Below are positions 1-11,503 of a stretch of DNA of 64,000 nt, piece by piece. The DNA is taken from assembly GCA_920105625.2 (NCBI GenBank), contig OV050032.1, positions 8,090,129 through 8,154,128 of the forward strand, in the 5' to 3' direction. Source of the DNA: Clusia tigrina. Taxonomy: Eukaryota > Arthropoda > Insecta > Diptera > Clusiidae. The notes beneath the pieces were generated by a model. It worked only from the letters and a program-made list of their open reading frames with translations, did no database searches and was not told where the DNA came from. Position 1 is the first letter of the stretch. Every line of letters starts with the position of its first letter. The translations under genes were made by a program, and so were the position numbers.

Positions 1-1019
1 ACCTTTAATAGGTACATGCAGGAGGAGTACAATAGATCATATTGGTCGAGATACATTTCCCTCTTTATTTTCATTCATACATTCAGCAGATGTTCGATGG
101 ACACTTGCTAATCCATTCAACTCCTGCAAAAATCATTTGAGGCAATTCCCAGCCTTCTACCAAGAGTACCCCGGAACCAGTGGCCCATTAGGACACTTAT
201 GACGGTACCTGTACTTTGTCTATTTAGAGATATTAGATCTTTTGAGTGCTTGACGTTTATATCAGGTCAGCTTATTTTAGCTATTTTGCACCCTACTCCT
301 TCAGACCAGCCCCTGCCAGCTGCGTCTAAGGATATTGTATTAATTAGTACCTTGCATGTGGTCTTGGGAATATCGAGGTTTGACCTTGAAGGCTGAATCG
401 GTATTGTAGTGTCCGAATGGACGATTTGATGTGCTTAGCAGTTCCCTGGTGGCCGGGAACCCCGCTCAGATGCAGACGAGTGTGCTTAACTAGCTCATCT
501 ATAGATTTGCGGTAGGTCTTGACGGCTTTTGATGTATTATTATTATTATTACACTTTATTCTAATCAATTAATTCTTACAATAAATACAATTAATGAATA
601 CTGGCTGCCACGGCCTTCGTCTCGATCTTAATCTATTATTATTTTAGTTATAGTCGAATCCAGGGCGCGCAAAGCCGTTCCTGTCTAGATATATCCTTCT
701 TCTTGAGCCAATACAGAGCTTCCTCTATAGCCGCAACCTCAGCCTGAAATGCGCTACAATGGTCGGGAAATCTAAAAGCCACGTTAATGGTCAGCCTATC
801 TGAGAATATACCACATCCCACACTTCCCTGTAGTTTGGATCCTTCTGTGTAGATATGGATCCCTTTTACAGTTGGCGTGGATGCATGCCTGCCATTCGTG
901 CCTGGATCGAATGGAGATTCTATACGTGCCATTGTAGGCACAGCATGTAGTCAAAAGAGCCAGGAATGCCCTCAAAGCGTCGTAAGATACTCATGTCCTG
1001 CATCCTTAGAATTCCATTG

Positions 1020-1130
1020 GTAACTTTTAGCCTATAAGGGTGTTATACACTGCGACCTGAAAGATCTATTGTGATGCCCCGATTTATTTGAAAGATGAGG
1101 ATAGTCTCATCTACTCGTATAAATCTTCTG
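1020..1130 (-). mobile_element. LINE 3' untranslated tail shared with 53100-53190
   Basis: The reverse complement of about 1030-1110 contains AAATAAATCGGGGCATCACA, then ATAGATCTTTCAGGTCGC and GTGTATAACACCCTTA. Nearly the same string occurs on the plus strand at about 53124-53185. It follows directly after the C-terminal coding tail at 1320-1130, so it is best read as that LINE family's 3' UTR. Confidence 0.7.
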
Positions 1131-1649
1131 TCAGGTTAATTTTCGACTGGAATTCATATATTTTGGAGGAATCAAGTTGAGGGATCTTGCTCATATCTAA
1201 GATATATTCTCCAAAACACCTGAGTCTATTGTGTGCCAATGGTCCGCAGTCTGTGATCAGGTGCAGTGAGGTTTCATCACTTAGCTTTTAGCCTAACAGT
1301 CACAAAATTTCAAGGTTTTATGTCATCCAGTAAAAAGTGACAACCATTTGAATGTGGCAAACTTTGATAGGTGTAGGACGCGCCGTATAGAAGTTAGGAC
1401 TTGCAGCCGTTCTTTAGCTAAAAGTCCTGACAGGCAAAGGAGTCAGCATTACTTCCAAAACTGCCGTTGGAGTCGTTCTATTGGCTCTACTTATCAATAC
1501 CTCCTCCGTTTTTTGTACCTTTGTTGCCATCCTGCTGTGTATAGACTTGCCCATCCATTTGTAGGGCCGTCCACCAAACAAGCACCCCGTAAAAAGGATT
1601 GGTCGTACCACAGCTGTAAATATCCAATAGGCTACCTTTGACTGTAGCT

Positions 1650-1730
1650 CACATTTGTTTCCTAGGACCCACATTTCTTTCCTAGGACCCACATTTCTTT
1701 GCTAGGACCCACATTTCTTTCTTAGGACTC
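1650..1730. repeat. 20-bp tandem repeat (about 4 copies) inside LINE reverse transcriptase
   Basis: The unit CCTAGGACCCACATTTCTTT occurs at 1661-1680 and 1681-1700 and, with small changes, at 1701-1720 and 1721-1730; a partial copy precedes it. It interrupts the RT reading frame between KKCGS and the AVVRPIL segment. Because 20 is not a multiple of three, it breaks the frame. Confidence 0.85.
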
Positions 1731-2099
1731 TTTCGTATAGAGCTACTTGAGCCTTTCGAATGCCCTCATTTACAATAGCCTTCCAGTCCAGCTTCATGTT
1801 CAGGATTAAACCCAGATGCCTAGCTTCTTCCCATTTGAGTGAATCACTTAGAACAGAAAACAGCATGCGGCTGGAAATTATATAAATTTTAAAGCAGTGA
1901 TGCACAAATCTCTGGAAGCGTACGACAGCTCTGTTAAGCTTCGTATATACACATAAGTCACGCAGCCACACTGAATACACATGCAAAGGACTGATTGCAA
2001 ATATACCCGGAAAGTGTGTGCTTCGCTGTTCTAACGGGAGAGGTGCTGCGTCGAACACGCCATCGAGTACGAAGTGCATCATCGCGTTTCTGGCTCGAT

Positions 2100-5000
2100 G
2101 GCAGTGATTGTACGTACATCATCACCGCAGTGTCAAGCAACAATTGCGAAAGCCATTGCCTAAACCGAAAGTGTCCTTGCAGCAAGTCGCATCAGTTTGG
2201 CTTTAATGGAGCGTGGTTGTTTCTTTAAGAAATTTTCTGCGAAAACATGCGGAGGACACATCCTTGAGAATGAGTTTGTTTTTTTGAGAAAGTTATTCTG
2301 TTCATTTAAAAAGGAACAGCCAAATTTGGTGGAGCATGCACAGCAATCTGCATGCTTCCGCAATGAGACCCAATTAATTCTCGAAACTCTCACTTTATTT
2401 TTAATTCAAAGGATTTATGCAAGATTTAGCGCAAGGTAAACTTATGCAGCAGTACGAGGAGGCAGCAGCGACCTGGCAAAGGCAAACATTATTTAAATCA
2501 AATTTCCTCACATTTCGCAGGCACACTCTTTGCCCGCTTTTGATGCTGCTGCTGCGCCCGCCCTCAACCGAGCTCATGAATTTAATAGGTGGAACTTATA
2601 TTGGCGCCTTTGCCAAACGGCAGCGGGCAAACTCCCACAGGATGCAGGCAGTGCTCACAAGTGAAATTTCAGAGTTGGAAGCGAATCATTCTTCTTGTGC
2701 CCACATTACACCACTGGGTCCAAACCACAGCGGCGGCGGGAGGGGTGAAACAACTCGTGGGAATCTGCTCAACCGTATTAAGCACAAAGTATTTTGTGTG
2801 AGTTGATTTATCAAAAGTGCACGGATGAAGAGTTCAAAAATATATTATTGCATGCTGAGCTGCTGCGTGCACATGTGTGTGGGGGCGGGAGTGGGAGTGC
2901 GAGTGGGAATGTTTTTGGTTTCTGTGGGTGTGTGTTGGTGATTGTGTGTGGGTGTGTGCCGCGGCTGCATGTGCTATGTTCACAAACAAAGTAAAGAAAA
3001 AAAATTCCTTCAGGACGAACGCAAACGTTTCTTTCGACAGCAGCCAAGTACCTGCGGTTACGGACTGAAATGTTTTCTTTGCTCTGATTGTGACACACTC
3101 AGACACACACACAGGCGCACTGCACACACTCCAGGCAGTTACAGCCACAAGTAACATTTCCGTTTCCTTTGATAGCGGCATCATAAGCAAGCGATGTCTT
3201 TGGCAGGTGCTCTTCATTCTGCTCCACAACAGGTGAGCAAACTTTATTAACTGAATTCATCACGAATTTAAGTCAAGGATTATTTATTCTATTTTCCATG
3301 CGGTGGATCTTTCGGGAGGGATCTGTGAGGTAGTGATGTTTCCATCACTCCATTCCAGCAGCTCTGAAGCTACTTGCAATCAATATCATTGGTATATGTA
3401 TCATTTGTATATGCCAAGTATGAGCGAGGGCCGCAGTAGCATAACCCCCCCCCCCCCCCCCAACCCTTGCAGTCATACTTAATTATGGTGTAAGATATAA
3501 TAATGATAGATTTACTGAGAAGCCATTTGACTCTTGTGCCCATATGATCATTGTCCTGGATCTGTTTGATAAGGTTCGCCATATTCCCGTGGCAATGCCA
3601 AACTCTACGTTCATCTTTTGCCACTTGCGCTGTAATCACCCAAGTACTACCAAGTACCAAGTAACTACCCAGGTACTGGGAGCAGAAATTGGTGCCAGTG
3701 TCCCAAGTGCTTGTTCCTCGTCTGATGTGAACACAAGCCAGTTGGACATTGTTCCTCCTCAATGAGCTTTGCACTTGTGTCCAAATCAAATGAAAGTAAT
3801 TGATGTTGGGCACATCTTCAGGGACATTTCTACCAATTTGCACACTTCTGCTAACAAGCAGTGGTTGGGCCAAAGTCGAAGCTTTCACAGAGAGTCATTT
3901 AAGCTCACACTGTACAAACCCTGCACAACGACTCCCTGCAAGGCCTCGTAAGCTAGTGCAAGAATTCTCGTGTGGCTCCGTTGGCAGGATAAACCGTATA
4001 AAAGTATTTTTCTGCAATTTAAACATTTATACGAGTGTTTTCTGCTGCTCGCCACTTGCGGAAAGTTCCGCATTAAACATTTTACATGCTCCAGCGGCAG
4101 TGGCGGCAGCATCAGCAGCGGCAGCGGCAGCAGTAGCAGCTGCATCAGTATTCGCCACCTACGTCGCTGATGCAAATGCTCATTTCTGCCTTTGCTTTGT
4201 ATGTGCGCATTAAAGTGTGAATGTTGTTGGTGTTGCTCTGGCTGTTGCTGTTGTTGTTGTTGTTGTTGTTGTTGTCAAAGTCGGAAGGAGCCGCAGTGGA
4301 TTAACCCTGAAAAGCTGCTGCCTTCATTGCTCACTGCCGCTATTGTGAATATTTTATGCAAAAAGTTCCCTTTGAGAAATTTTTCCTTATTATGTCCGCG
4401 CTCACACCAAACGCGTGTGGGAGTGTGACTGCGATTGCGATTGCGATTGCGATTGCGACTGTGAATGTGAGTGTAGCTTGTTCAGTTCATTCACGGAAGG
4501 TTTTGTGGTGGGATTTGCTCATTGCCAGCGCAATTCACTATTGACATAAGTTTGCATTTTCCTAGTACATATTTTCTTTAGTTTTTTGCTACTGGATTTG
4601 GTCCTTGCCTTTGAAATGCAAATTTATTCCGTTCGAAACGAAGCTGATTATTTCATTTGCGCGTGTGTGTGGGTGTGTGTGTGTGTGTGCCAAGCAAAAC
4701 AAGGATAATGATCCCGAGAAGTGTGCTTAAATATTCATATATTAATTTAGATTTCAATGTGCTCCTATGCTGCTTTGGTTGTCCTCTCCATCGTGTAAGT
4801 ACACCATATTCGCTGAGAGCTTAATTGTTCTCCCTCCCACATATTTAATCGACTGTCATTGAATTGCGGTCGCGTATCCTTTTGTCTTGTCAAAGCATAT
4901 GTTCCCAGAAGCTTCCCTCTGACGCTACCGCTGATTGTGTCGGCGGTGCGACTGTCACATCACAAGGAACACTCTCCGATAACAGCGCAATGTAAAGATT

Positions 5001-5480
5001 TGTTGTGTGCGGTTCTTTGTTCTTTTTTTCGATGTTATCCTTTGTTGTCATGCATATCAATTGCAAAAGTGTTTCCACAAGTTTGCATCTACTCACTGAT
5101 ATGGACGTATACATTGGTTTGAGTTGCAGGTGTGCATGGGAGTGCATTTATCATTCAATTAGCTAGCAAGCATGTTTCATAACGCAATATGAAATGCGAT
5201 TCTTTTGTTGGGTGCTCCTTTTTTAGAGGGTGAAAATGGTCCTGTCCATGTCATAGAAAATCGTCATTCTTCAGTAAGTTAAATGTGAAATTTCCGGTCA
5301 TTCCTTCAATTTATTTTTGTTAAAATTGATAGAATTCCTGTTTTTGGAAGGCAACACAGCGAAGAGGATTCAAATCTTCCTAGTTTCAAGGATACCATTC
5401 GACTTTGGGTGAATGAAGTCAACAGAGGCAGCACACTCCTTGTAGGCACACCATGTTCAGGAATAGCAGAAAGAGTAATT
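2100..5480. other. Intergenic DNA with simple repeats; no gene recognised
   Basis: No coding exon or transposon domain is convincing here. Visible low-complexity tracts are GT-rich DNA at about 2870-2960, a run of 17 C at 3445-3461, CAG/GGC-rich DNA at 4090-4145, a TTG repeat at 4230-4276, a GATTGC hexamer repeat at about 4431-4460 and a GT run at about 4660-4690. The short ORFs here are low-complexity or lack homology-like motifs. Confidence 0.6.
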
Positions 5481-5620
5481 GTGTGAGGTAGGGAGGTAGG
5501 TAACATGGCTGGCCTCAATTAGCAATAGTGCCGTTTTGTAGCCATGTCCTCGCGAGCCTCAAGAAAATGGAAATATACTTTAGTACATTTACAACCTTGC
5601 GGAGTTGCTGACAAATTTGG

Positions 5621-6030
5621 GGTTGAAACGTCAGTTTCATTGAAGCGTCAGTGTCATTGAAGCGTCAGTTTCATTGAAGCGACAGTTTCGTTGAAGCGTC
5701 AGTTTCGTTGAAGCGACAGTTTCGTTGAAGCGTCAGTTTCGTTGAAGCGTCAGTTTCATTGAAGCGTCAGTTTCATTGAAGCGTCAGTTTCATTGAAGCG
5801 ACAGTTTCGTTGAAGCGTCAGTTTCGTTGAAGCGTCAGTTTCGTTGAAGCGTCAGTTTCGTTGAAGCGTAAATTTTCGCTGGATGGGAATATGCGATTAT
5901 AGTTCCAGGAACATTAGCCTCTATCCCATCTAGACCGATAGTGCGTGGCGAAGAGTTACATCCTACCCGAGGTAACCCTGCTATTCATAACAGAACACTA
6001 CGGATCTAGACTGAGGAGTCAATAATACAC
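5621..6030. mobile_element. 410-bp repeat-bearing insertion with 13-bp target-site duplication
   Basis: CTGACAAATTTGG occurs exactly at 5608-5620 and again at 6031-6043, bracketing 410 bp. The related LINE copy near 28410 has one diverged version of this site and no insertion, which supports a true insertion. The left part is a 17-bp tandem array (TTGAAGCGTCAGTTTCG-type). The right part, about 5880-6030, is unique sequence without TIRs or a poly-A tail that I can see. Element class unknown. Confidence 0.7.
5625..5872. repeat. 17-bp tandem repeat, about 14 copies
   Basis: The unit TTGAAGCGTCAGTTTCG varies mainly at CGTC/CGAC and CATT/CGTT. It forms the left 60 percent of the 410-bp inserted element. 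Confidence 0.9.
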
Positions 6031-7684
6031 CTGACAAATTTGGATAGGTCTGAAAGTTCTAAGCTAGAGCAATGCCCTAGACTCTCCAGAAAAGGACTTC
6101 CGAGATATTTGAGTCTGAAGCGAGCGAGAGCTGGGCTGGGCAAGCACAAAGAAAGTGTACGACTGTTTCTTTCTCATGTCGGTCTTTTCAGCTCCTGCCA
6201 TGAGCATTGAACGAAATGCCCATTTCTTCAGCGTGTGTGCCCATAATCCAATGAAAGATCCTTACAGACGGCTATAAGGTTGCCAATAGTCCTATGAGCT
6301 ATGCAGGCAGCTATAAGGTTGCTAGTTTTATGTCTTGGTTTATTGAGAAGGTGGTTAATTCTTTTTGCACTGTCATCAGGACACATCATTCCAGAAATGG
6401 CACAAGTCGCAGAGTTTTTCCACCTCTCGCGAGCCTTGCGGAGGAAGTGATTATAAATATTTCTCTTAACAACAGTGGGCCCACGTCCATAAAGGAAAAT
6501 ACTTGATCGGTTTCCATAGAGCCTCTTCGTCCTAGCTCATCAACCCTCTCGTTGCCCTCAATGTTCCTGTGTCCCGGTACCCAGACAAGGGATTTTATAC
6601 TATTTCCTGATAATGATTTAAATTCCTCCTTGCAGAGCCCGACTAACTTAGAACTGGTAAAAGGTGACGCTAGCGCCTTTATTGCCGCCTGGCTGTCGGA
6701 GTAAATGGATATGTTTTTGGTCACGCCCTGCATGCCTGCAAAATTGCAAAGACCTCTGCTTGAAAGACACTTAATGTCGATGGCAATTTGAAAAAGAGCA
6801 CAAAATGAAGAGGTTCTGAAAATATTCCCGCACCCACCCCAGATTCCAGCTTGGAACCATCGGTGAAGATTGGCGTACCCCCTTTCGCGAGCACCTTTCC
6901 CTTCTTCCAGTCATTCCCACTTGGTAGAACTGTGTTAGCACAGCCCGCAAAAACCAGATTCCGAACGAAGCAGTCGGTTCTCGAAGATACTTTGTCTGGT
7001 GGCAGTTGTATCAAAATGCTAACATGACCATTCAGGGTATCCCTCCAGTTACCGGATTCCCTGAGACTTGTGCGTTAATACAATAAGTATGAAGATCTAT
7101 AGGGAGGAGGCTTAGAATCGCGTCTAAAGCAACCCCGGGACGAGTGCGGCAGGCTCCTGTAGTTCCAATGCACGCGGTGCGCTGGATTCTTTGTAGTTCC
7201 CTGAGATTGCAGCCCTTCCTGAGAGCTTCCCACTAAACCACGGAGCCGTATGTTAAGATCGGCCGCACTACCATGTTGTACATCCAGAGCACAATTCTTG
7301 GTCTAAGACCCCAATTTTTGCCAAACATCGACTTGCAAGCATAGAAAGCCCCACACAGGCCTTCCTTACTCCTTCATCAATGCACGCTTTCCAACTAAGT
7401 TTGGGATCCAATCTGACACCAAGATATTTTACCCTGGATGATAGTGAGAGTCGCTGATCGTTAAGCCTCGGCAGTTTGAAGGATGGAGGCTTATATTTTT
7501 TTGTGAAGAGCAACAGTTCCGTTTTATCGGAGTTAGGGCTCAAGCCGCACCTGTTCGCCCATCTACTAAGTTTGCCCAACTCATCACAGTGGGGAAGGGC
7601 CCAGAGACCAGTATCGCCACGTCGTCAGCATACGCTACCACTTTGACTTTCAGAGTCAAGTTGTGTGGAAAGTTTCAATAATTT

Positions 7685-7790
7685 CGATGATTCCGAAACC
7701 AGGAAAATATCTGCTCCAATCGTTATCTTATAGACCGTTTAGCCTACTGTCGATGGTGTTCTATCATCTCCGAAAAGGCTTTACTAAATA
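7685..7790 (+). mobile_element. Jockey-like RT N-terminal scrap, plus strand
   Basis: The plus strand reads MIPKPGKYLLQSLSYRPFSL then LS. This matches the conserved IPKPGK...SYRPISLL motif 1/2 region of Jockey-type reverse transcriptases. It lies opposite in strand to the elements on both sides, so it is a separate or inverted fragment. Confidence 0.65.
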
Positions 7791-7805
7791 CTCAATAAGA
7801 TTCTA

Positions 7806-10066
7806 CTAAATCGGGTCTAAGGTGTCCATCCTGTTGAGGCGTCTTGTAGAGGCAAGCTCTAATAAGCTCCTCGCCAAGCAGTTCGGGTGATTTTCCAATT
7901 TAAGAGCATAGGTTTTGCAGGTCTTCACTACTTCATTTTCAATCGCGGATATATATAGGCCACGATGAATGTTTAAGTTCCTGAAGTGCCATGGAGCACC
8001 TGAGATCATTCCCAGAATTTTCGATTGGAGGCGTTGGCGTTTCTCCCTGTTTGACGGAAACGCGGCGGGCCCCATAATTGAATCCCTTATGTCCATATGG
8101 GCTTCATGATACTAGTATAAATAGGTACCTTGCTTATGAGACTGGTATAAATAAGTACCTTGCATATGAAACTGGTATAAATAGGTACCTTGCTTATGAG
8201 ACTGGTCTAAATAAGTACCTTGCTTATGAGACTGGTATAAATAAGTACCTTGCTTATGAGACTGGTATAAATAAGTACCTTGCTTATGAGACTGGTATAA
8301 ATAAGTACCTTGCTTATGAGACTGGTATAATTAAGTACCTTGCTTATGATACTGGTATAAATAAGTACCTTGTTTATGAGACTGGTATAAATAAGTACCT
8401 TGCTTGTGAGACTGGTATAAGTAAGTACCTTGCTTATGATACTGGTATAAGTAAGTACCTTGCTTATGATACTGGTATAAATAAGTACCTTGCTTATGAG
8501 ACTGGTATAAATAAGTACCTTGCTTATGATACTGGTATAAATAAGTACCTTGCTTATGAGACTGGTATAAATAAGTACCTTGCTTATGATACTGGTATAA
8601 ATAAGTAACTTGCTTGTGACACTGGTATAAATAAGTACCTTGCTTATGATACTGGTATAAATAAGTACCCCGCATATGAGACTGGTATAAATAAGTACCT
8701 TGCTTATGATACTGGTATAAATAAGTACCTTGCTTATGAGACTGGTATAAATAAGTACCTTGCTTGTGAGACTGGTATAAGTAAGTACCTTGCTTATGAT
8801 ACTGGTATAAATAAGTACCTTGCATATGAAACTGGTATAAATAGGTACCTTGCTTATGAGACTGGTCTAAATAAGTACCTTGCTTATGAGACTGGTATAA
8901 ATAAGTACCTTGCTTATGATACTGGTATAAATAAGTACCTTGCTTATGAGACTGGTATAAATAAGTACCTTGCTTATGATACTGGTATAAATAAGTACCT
9001 TGCTTATGAGACTGGTATAAATAAGTACCTTGCTTGTGAGACTGGTATAAGTAAGTACCTTGCTTATGATACTGGTATAAATAAGTACCTTGCTTATGAG
9101 ACTGGTATAAATAAGTACCTTGCTTATGAGACTGGTATAAATAAGTCCCTTGTTTATGAGACTGGTATAAATAAGTACCTTGCTTATGATACTGGTATAA
9201 ATAAGTACCTTGCTTATGAGACTGGTATAAATAAGTACCTTGCTTATGATACTGGTATAAATAAGTACCTTGCTTGTGAGACTGGTATAAATAAGTACCT
9301 TGCTTATGATACTGGTATAAATAAGTACCCCGCATATGAGACTGGTATAAATAAGTACCTTGCTTATGATACTGGTATAAATAAGTACCCCGCATATGAT
9401 ACTGGTATAAATAGGTACCTTGCATATGAAACTGGTATAAATAACTACCTTGCAAGGTTGGCATGTTTACTTAATAGCCAGCTCAAGTTATGGAGTTCCA
9501 ACTGGATCTGAGCTCACCTTGAATCAATGAGTTTAGTCCAAGTTAATCGTTTGTCCAAGTGGACTCCCAGATACTTTAAGTCAGAGCATTGTGGTATGTT
9601 TTCACCATTGATGTGTGTCCTTCCTTAGGGCAAATGTTAAGTGGGTACATTTAGTTTGATTAACCTTTATCCTCCATTTGTTAAGCCACTGTTCAATAGA
9701 CAGTAAGTGGCTCTGTAGCCAGTATGAGGATTCGGAGGCAGCTGCTTCTAAAGAGCAACTACAGCAGGGCCACAAGCTCACTGCCTTGAGATACTCCTTT
9801 GTGGCAAAATAGTCAGAAGTAGTATCACCTTGGCTTACCATACATTTTCTGCCTTTAATGTAGTTTCCAAATAGTTTGTGGAATTTCTTCGGAAGAATTC
9901 CTTTAAGCTTATTTAAGTGCCACGCCTTATCAAAGGCTTGCGTTAGGTCTAAGAATGCAGCAGAACAATATCTCTGATATTCGAGTGGTGAGCTTATGAC
10001 TCTTACTATGGGAATATGTTCATTTGTGTCCTGCATTTCAAAAAACAGCCACAATTCAGTGGCCAC
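7806..10066 (-). mobile_element. Jockey-type non-LTR retrotransposon ORF2, interrupted by a 30-bp minisatellite
   Basis: On the minus strand, 10066-9602 encodes reverse transcriptase blocks YCSAAFLDLTQAFDKAWH, the YIKGRK segment and WLNKWRIKVNQTKCTHLTF. 9600-9530 continues with QCSDLKYLGVHLDKRLTW. After the array (8101-9450) the protein resumes as MKPIWT, a stop, then GIQLWGPA, and ends at 8096-7806 with LQSKILGMISGAPWHFRN and a TRRLNRMDTLD tail, the usual Jockey C-terminus. Part of the palm, including the YADD box, is deleted near 9780-9720. The in-frame stop and deletions make it inactive. ORF1 is not seen nearby. Confidence 0.9.
8101..9450. repeat. 30-bp minisatellite, 45 units, without indels
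   Basis: The unit TGCTTATGAGACTGGTATAA followed by ATAAGTACCT repeats in perfect 30-bp register for 1350 bp. Units differ only by substitutions (GAG/GAT/GAA, TGC/TGT, ATAAG/GTAAG/ATAGG, CTTGC/CCCGC). Frames stay open on both strands because 30 is a multiple of three, so the long plus and minus ORFs here (GTYLYQSHKQ-type and NKYLAYETGI-type) are repeat artefacts, not genes. The array sits exactly where the Jockey motif LLIYKxILKPIW is expected. Confidence 0.97.
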
Positions 10067-10820
10067 ATTATGAACTGCTGCTCTTAGTACGTCTTCGCAT
10101 CGTTACGTCACCGATCGCCTGCATACAACCGGCAAGGACATAGCACAAAGGAGAATGTAAGAAAGAATACTCCAACACAGTTCTCCAATTTGAACTGATA
10201 ACAACTGAGGAGCAACAGCAAATCGGTGACAAATTGTTATTCAAGGAAGGCCAAGGACAAATTATGTTAACCAAAACAGGACAATAACAAGAACAACAAC
10301 AACAGCAGCATACCGCAACAACACTACTACGCGCTTAGCAACAGGCGGACTTCTTCAATAGTGTTGAAGGTCGTTTGAGGTGGAGATAGGGCAACAACAA
10401 CAGCACGGCCTTAGCAACAAGAAGCGGTAGTAGAAGTGTTGAAGCCATACAATATTACATACTCGTATATATATTCTAGAGCACTCTTCCATCGTACAAT
10501 CCACATACATTTACAAGAGGACAACTTAAGTGGAATACACTGAGTTGGTACCTTTGATTGCAAGTTTGGTATGGTCACTACGCGTTTTTTCTCAACCCCC
10601 GCCGCACCGCAACAAGAACAAACGACCAGATGGACTCATACAACAACAACAACAACAGTGGCGTTAAAAGCGACTGCAATCTCCCATTTTCCTGCTGCAC
10701 ACCACTCGTGACGTAGCAAAGTAAATCTGTAGGAAACGTTGCCGAATCACCAGCCCCTACCGCGAGGAACAACCGCACGTACGTACACTCACAAGTTTCT
10801 TCGTTTGCCGTGAATGAATG
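10067..10820. other. Intergenic DNA with CAA-rich tracts; no gene recognised
   Basis: CAACAA-rich stretches lie at about 10290-10330, 10395-10420 and 10640-10660. No domain-bearing ORF or RNA gene is visible. Confidence 0.5.
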
Positions 10821-11503
10821 AACCCGAGTATTGAGAGTTAGAATAAATTGTCAGGAGGGCAATTTCGTAACATTATTCTATATTGCCTGTTTCCTTCTGG
10901 ACTAATTCCAGCGATTGTTTGATTACTACACAATCCAGTGGTACGAACCCGAGTATTGAGAGTTAGAGTAAATTGTCAGGAGGGCAATTTCGTAACAATA
11001 TTCTATATTGCCTGTTTCCTTCTGGACTAATTCCAGCGATTGTTTGATTATTACACAATCCAGTGGTACGAATCCGAGTATTGAGAGTTAGAGTAAATTG
11101 TCAGGAGGGCAATTTCGTAACATGATTCTATATTGCCTGTTTCTTTCTGGACTAATTCCAGCAATTGTTTGATTACTACACAATCCAGTGGTATGAATCC
11201 GAGTATTGAGAGTTACAGTAAATTGTCAGGAGGGCAATTTCGTAACATTATTCTATATTGCCTGTTTCCTTCTGGACTAATTCCAGCGATTGTTTGATTA
11301 CTACACAATCCAGTGGTACGAATCCGAGTATTGAGAGTTAGAGTAAATTGTCAGGAGGGCAATTTCGTAACATTATTCTATATTGCCTGTTTCCTTCTGG
11401 ACTAATTCCAGCGATTGTTTGATTACTACACAATCCAGTGGTACGAATCCGAGTATTGAGAGTTAGAGTAAATTGTCAGGAGGGCAATTTCGTAACAATA
11501 TGT
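10821..11503. repeat. 125-bp satellite, about 5.5 copies
   Basis: The landmark CCGAGTATTGAGAGTTA recurs with the G of GAGTA at 10826, 10951, 11076, 11201, 11326 and 11451, an exact 125-bp period. Units are about 97 percent alike and also share TCAGGAGGGCAATTTCGTAA and CTGGACTAATTCCAGC. The last unit is cut after GTAACAATAT. Confidence 0.97.

Larger units (their letters stand above)
344..2082 (-). mobile_element. Degenerate LOA/R1-like non-LTR retrotransposon (RT C-terminus, RNase H, C-terminal tail)
   Basis: Read on the minus strand, 2082-1702 encodes the end of a reverse transcriptase with the thumb-type motif HLGLILNMKLDWK followed by a KAQVALYE helix. 1692-1414 continues with AVVRPILFTG and RTTPTAVLEVML, both typical of LOA/R1/I-group elements. 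1320-1130 gives the C-terminal tail (ETSLHL-TDCGPLA, then FGEYILD). 941-648 gives an RNase H start (IYTEGSKLQG, with the usual D of TDGSK changed to E, and AFQAEVAAIEEAL), and 568-344 a broken VPGHQG motif. The tail lies before the RNase H, so at least two elements or a rearrangement are present. Stops and frameshifts make it a non-functional relic. The family call follows established motif order; the exact clade is uncertain. Confidence 0.8.
5480..7690 (-). mobile_element. LOA/R1-like non-LTR retrotransposon fragment: RT palm, RNase H, zinc tail, 3' UTR
   Basis: On the minus strand the fragment opens at about 7650-7620 with the RT catalytic box AYADDVAILVSG. A frameshift follows, then NRCGLSPNSDKTELLLF and RVKYLGVRLDPKLSWK at 7579-7268. 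An RNase H domain follows at 7014-6386 in two frames: IFTDGSKLESG, FQAEVFAI, then YSDSQAAIKAL and WVPGHRNIEGNERVDELGR, so all four acidic/His landmarks are visible. 6260-6050 encodes the C-terminal tail ETVVHFLCACPALARFRL. The 3' UTR continues to about 5480 but is split by a 410-bp insertion (5621-6030). Frameshifts show it is dead. A 3' fragment of the same family lies at 28260-28500. Confidence 0.85.

Noticed and set aside
8331..9464. 377-codon minus-strand ORF of GTYLYQSHKQ repeats, and a plus-strand counterpart
   Set aside because: Translation of the 30-bp array; open only because 30 is a multiple of three.
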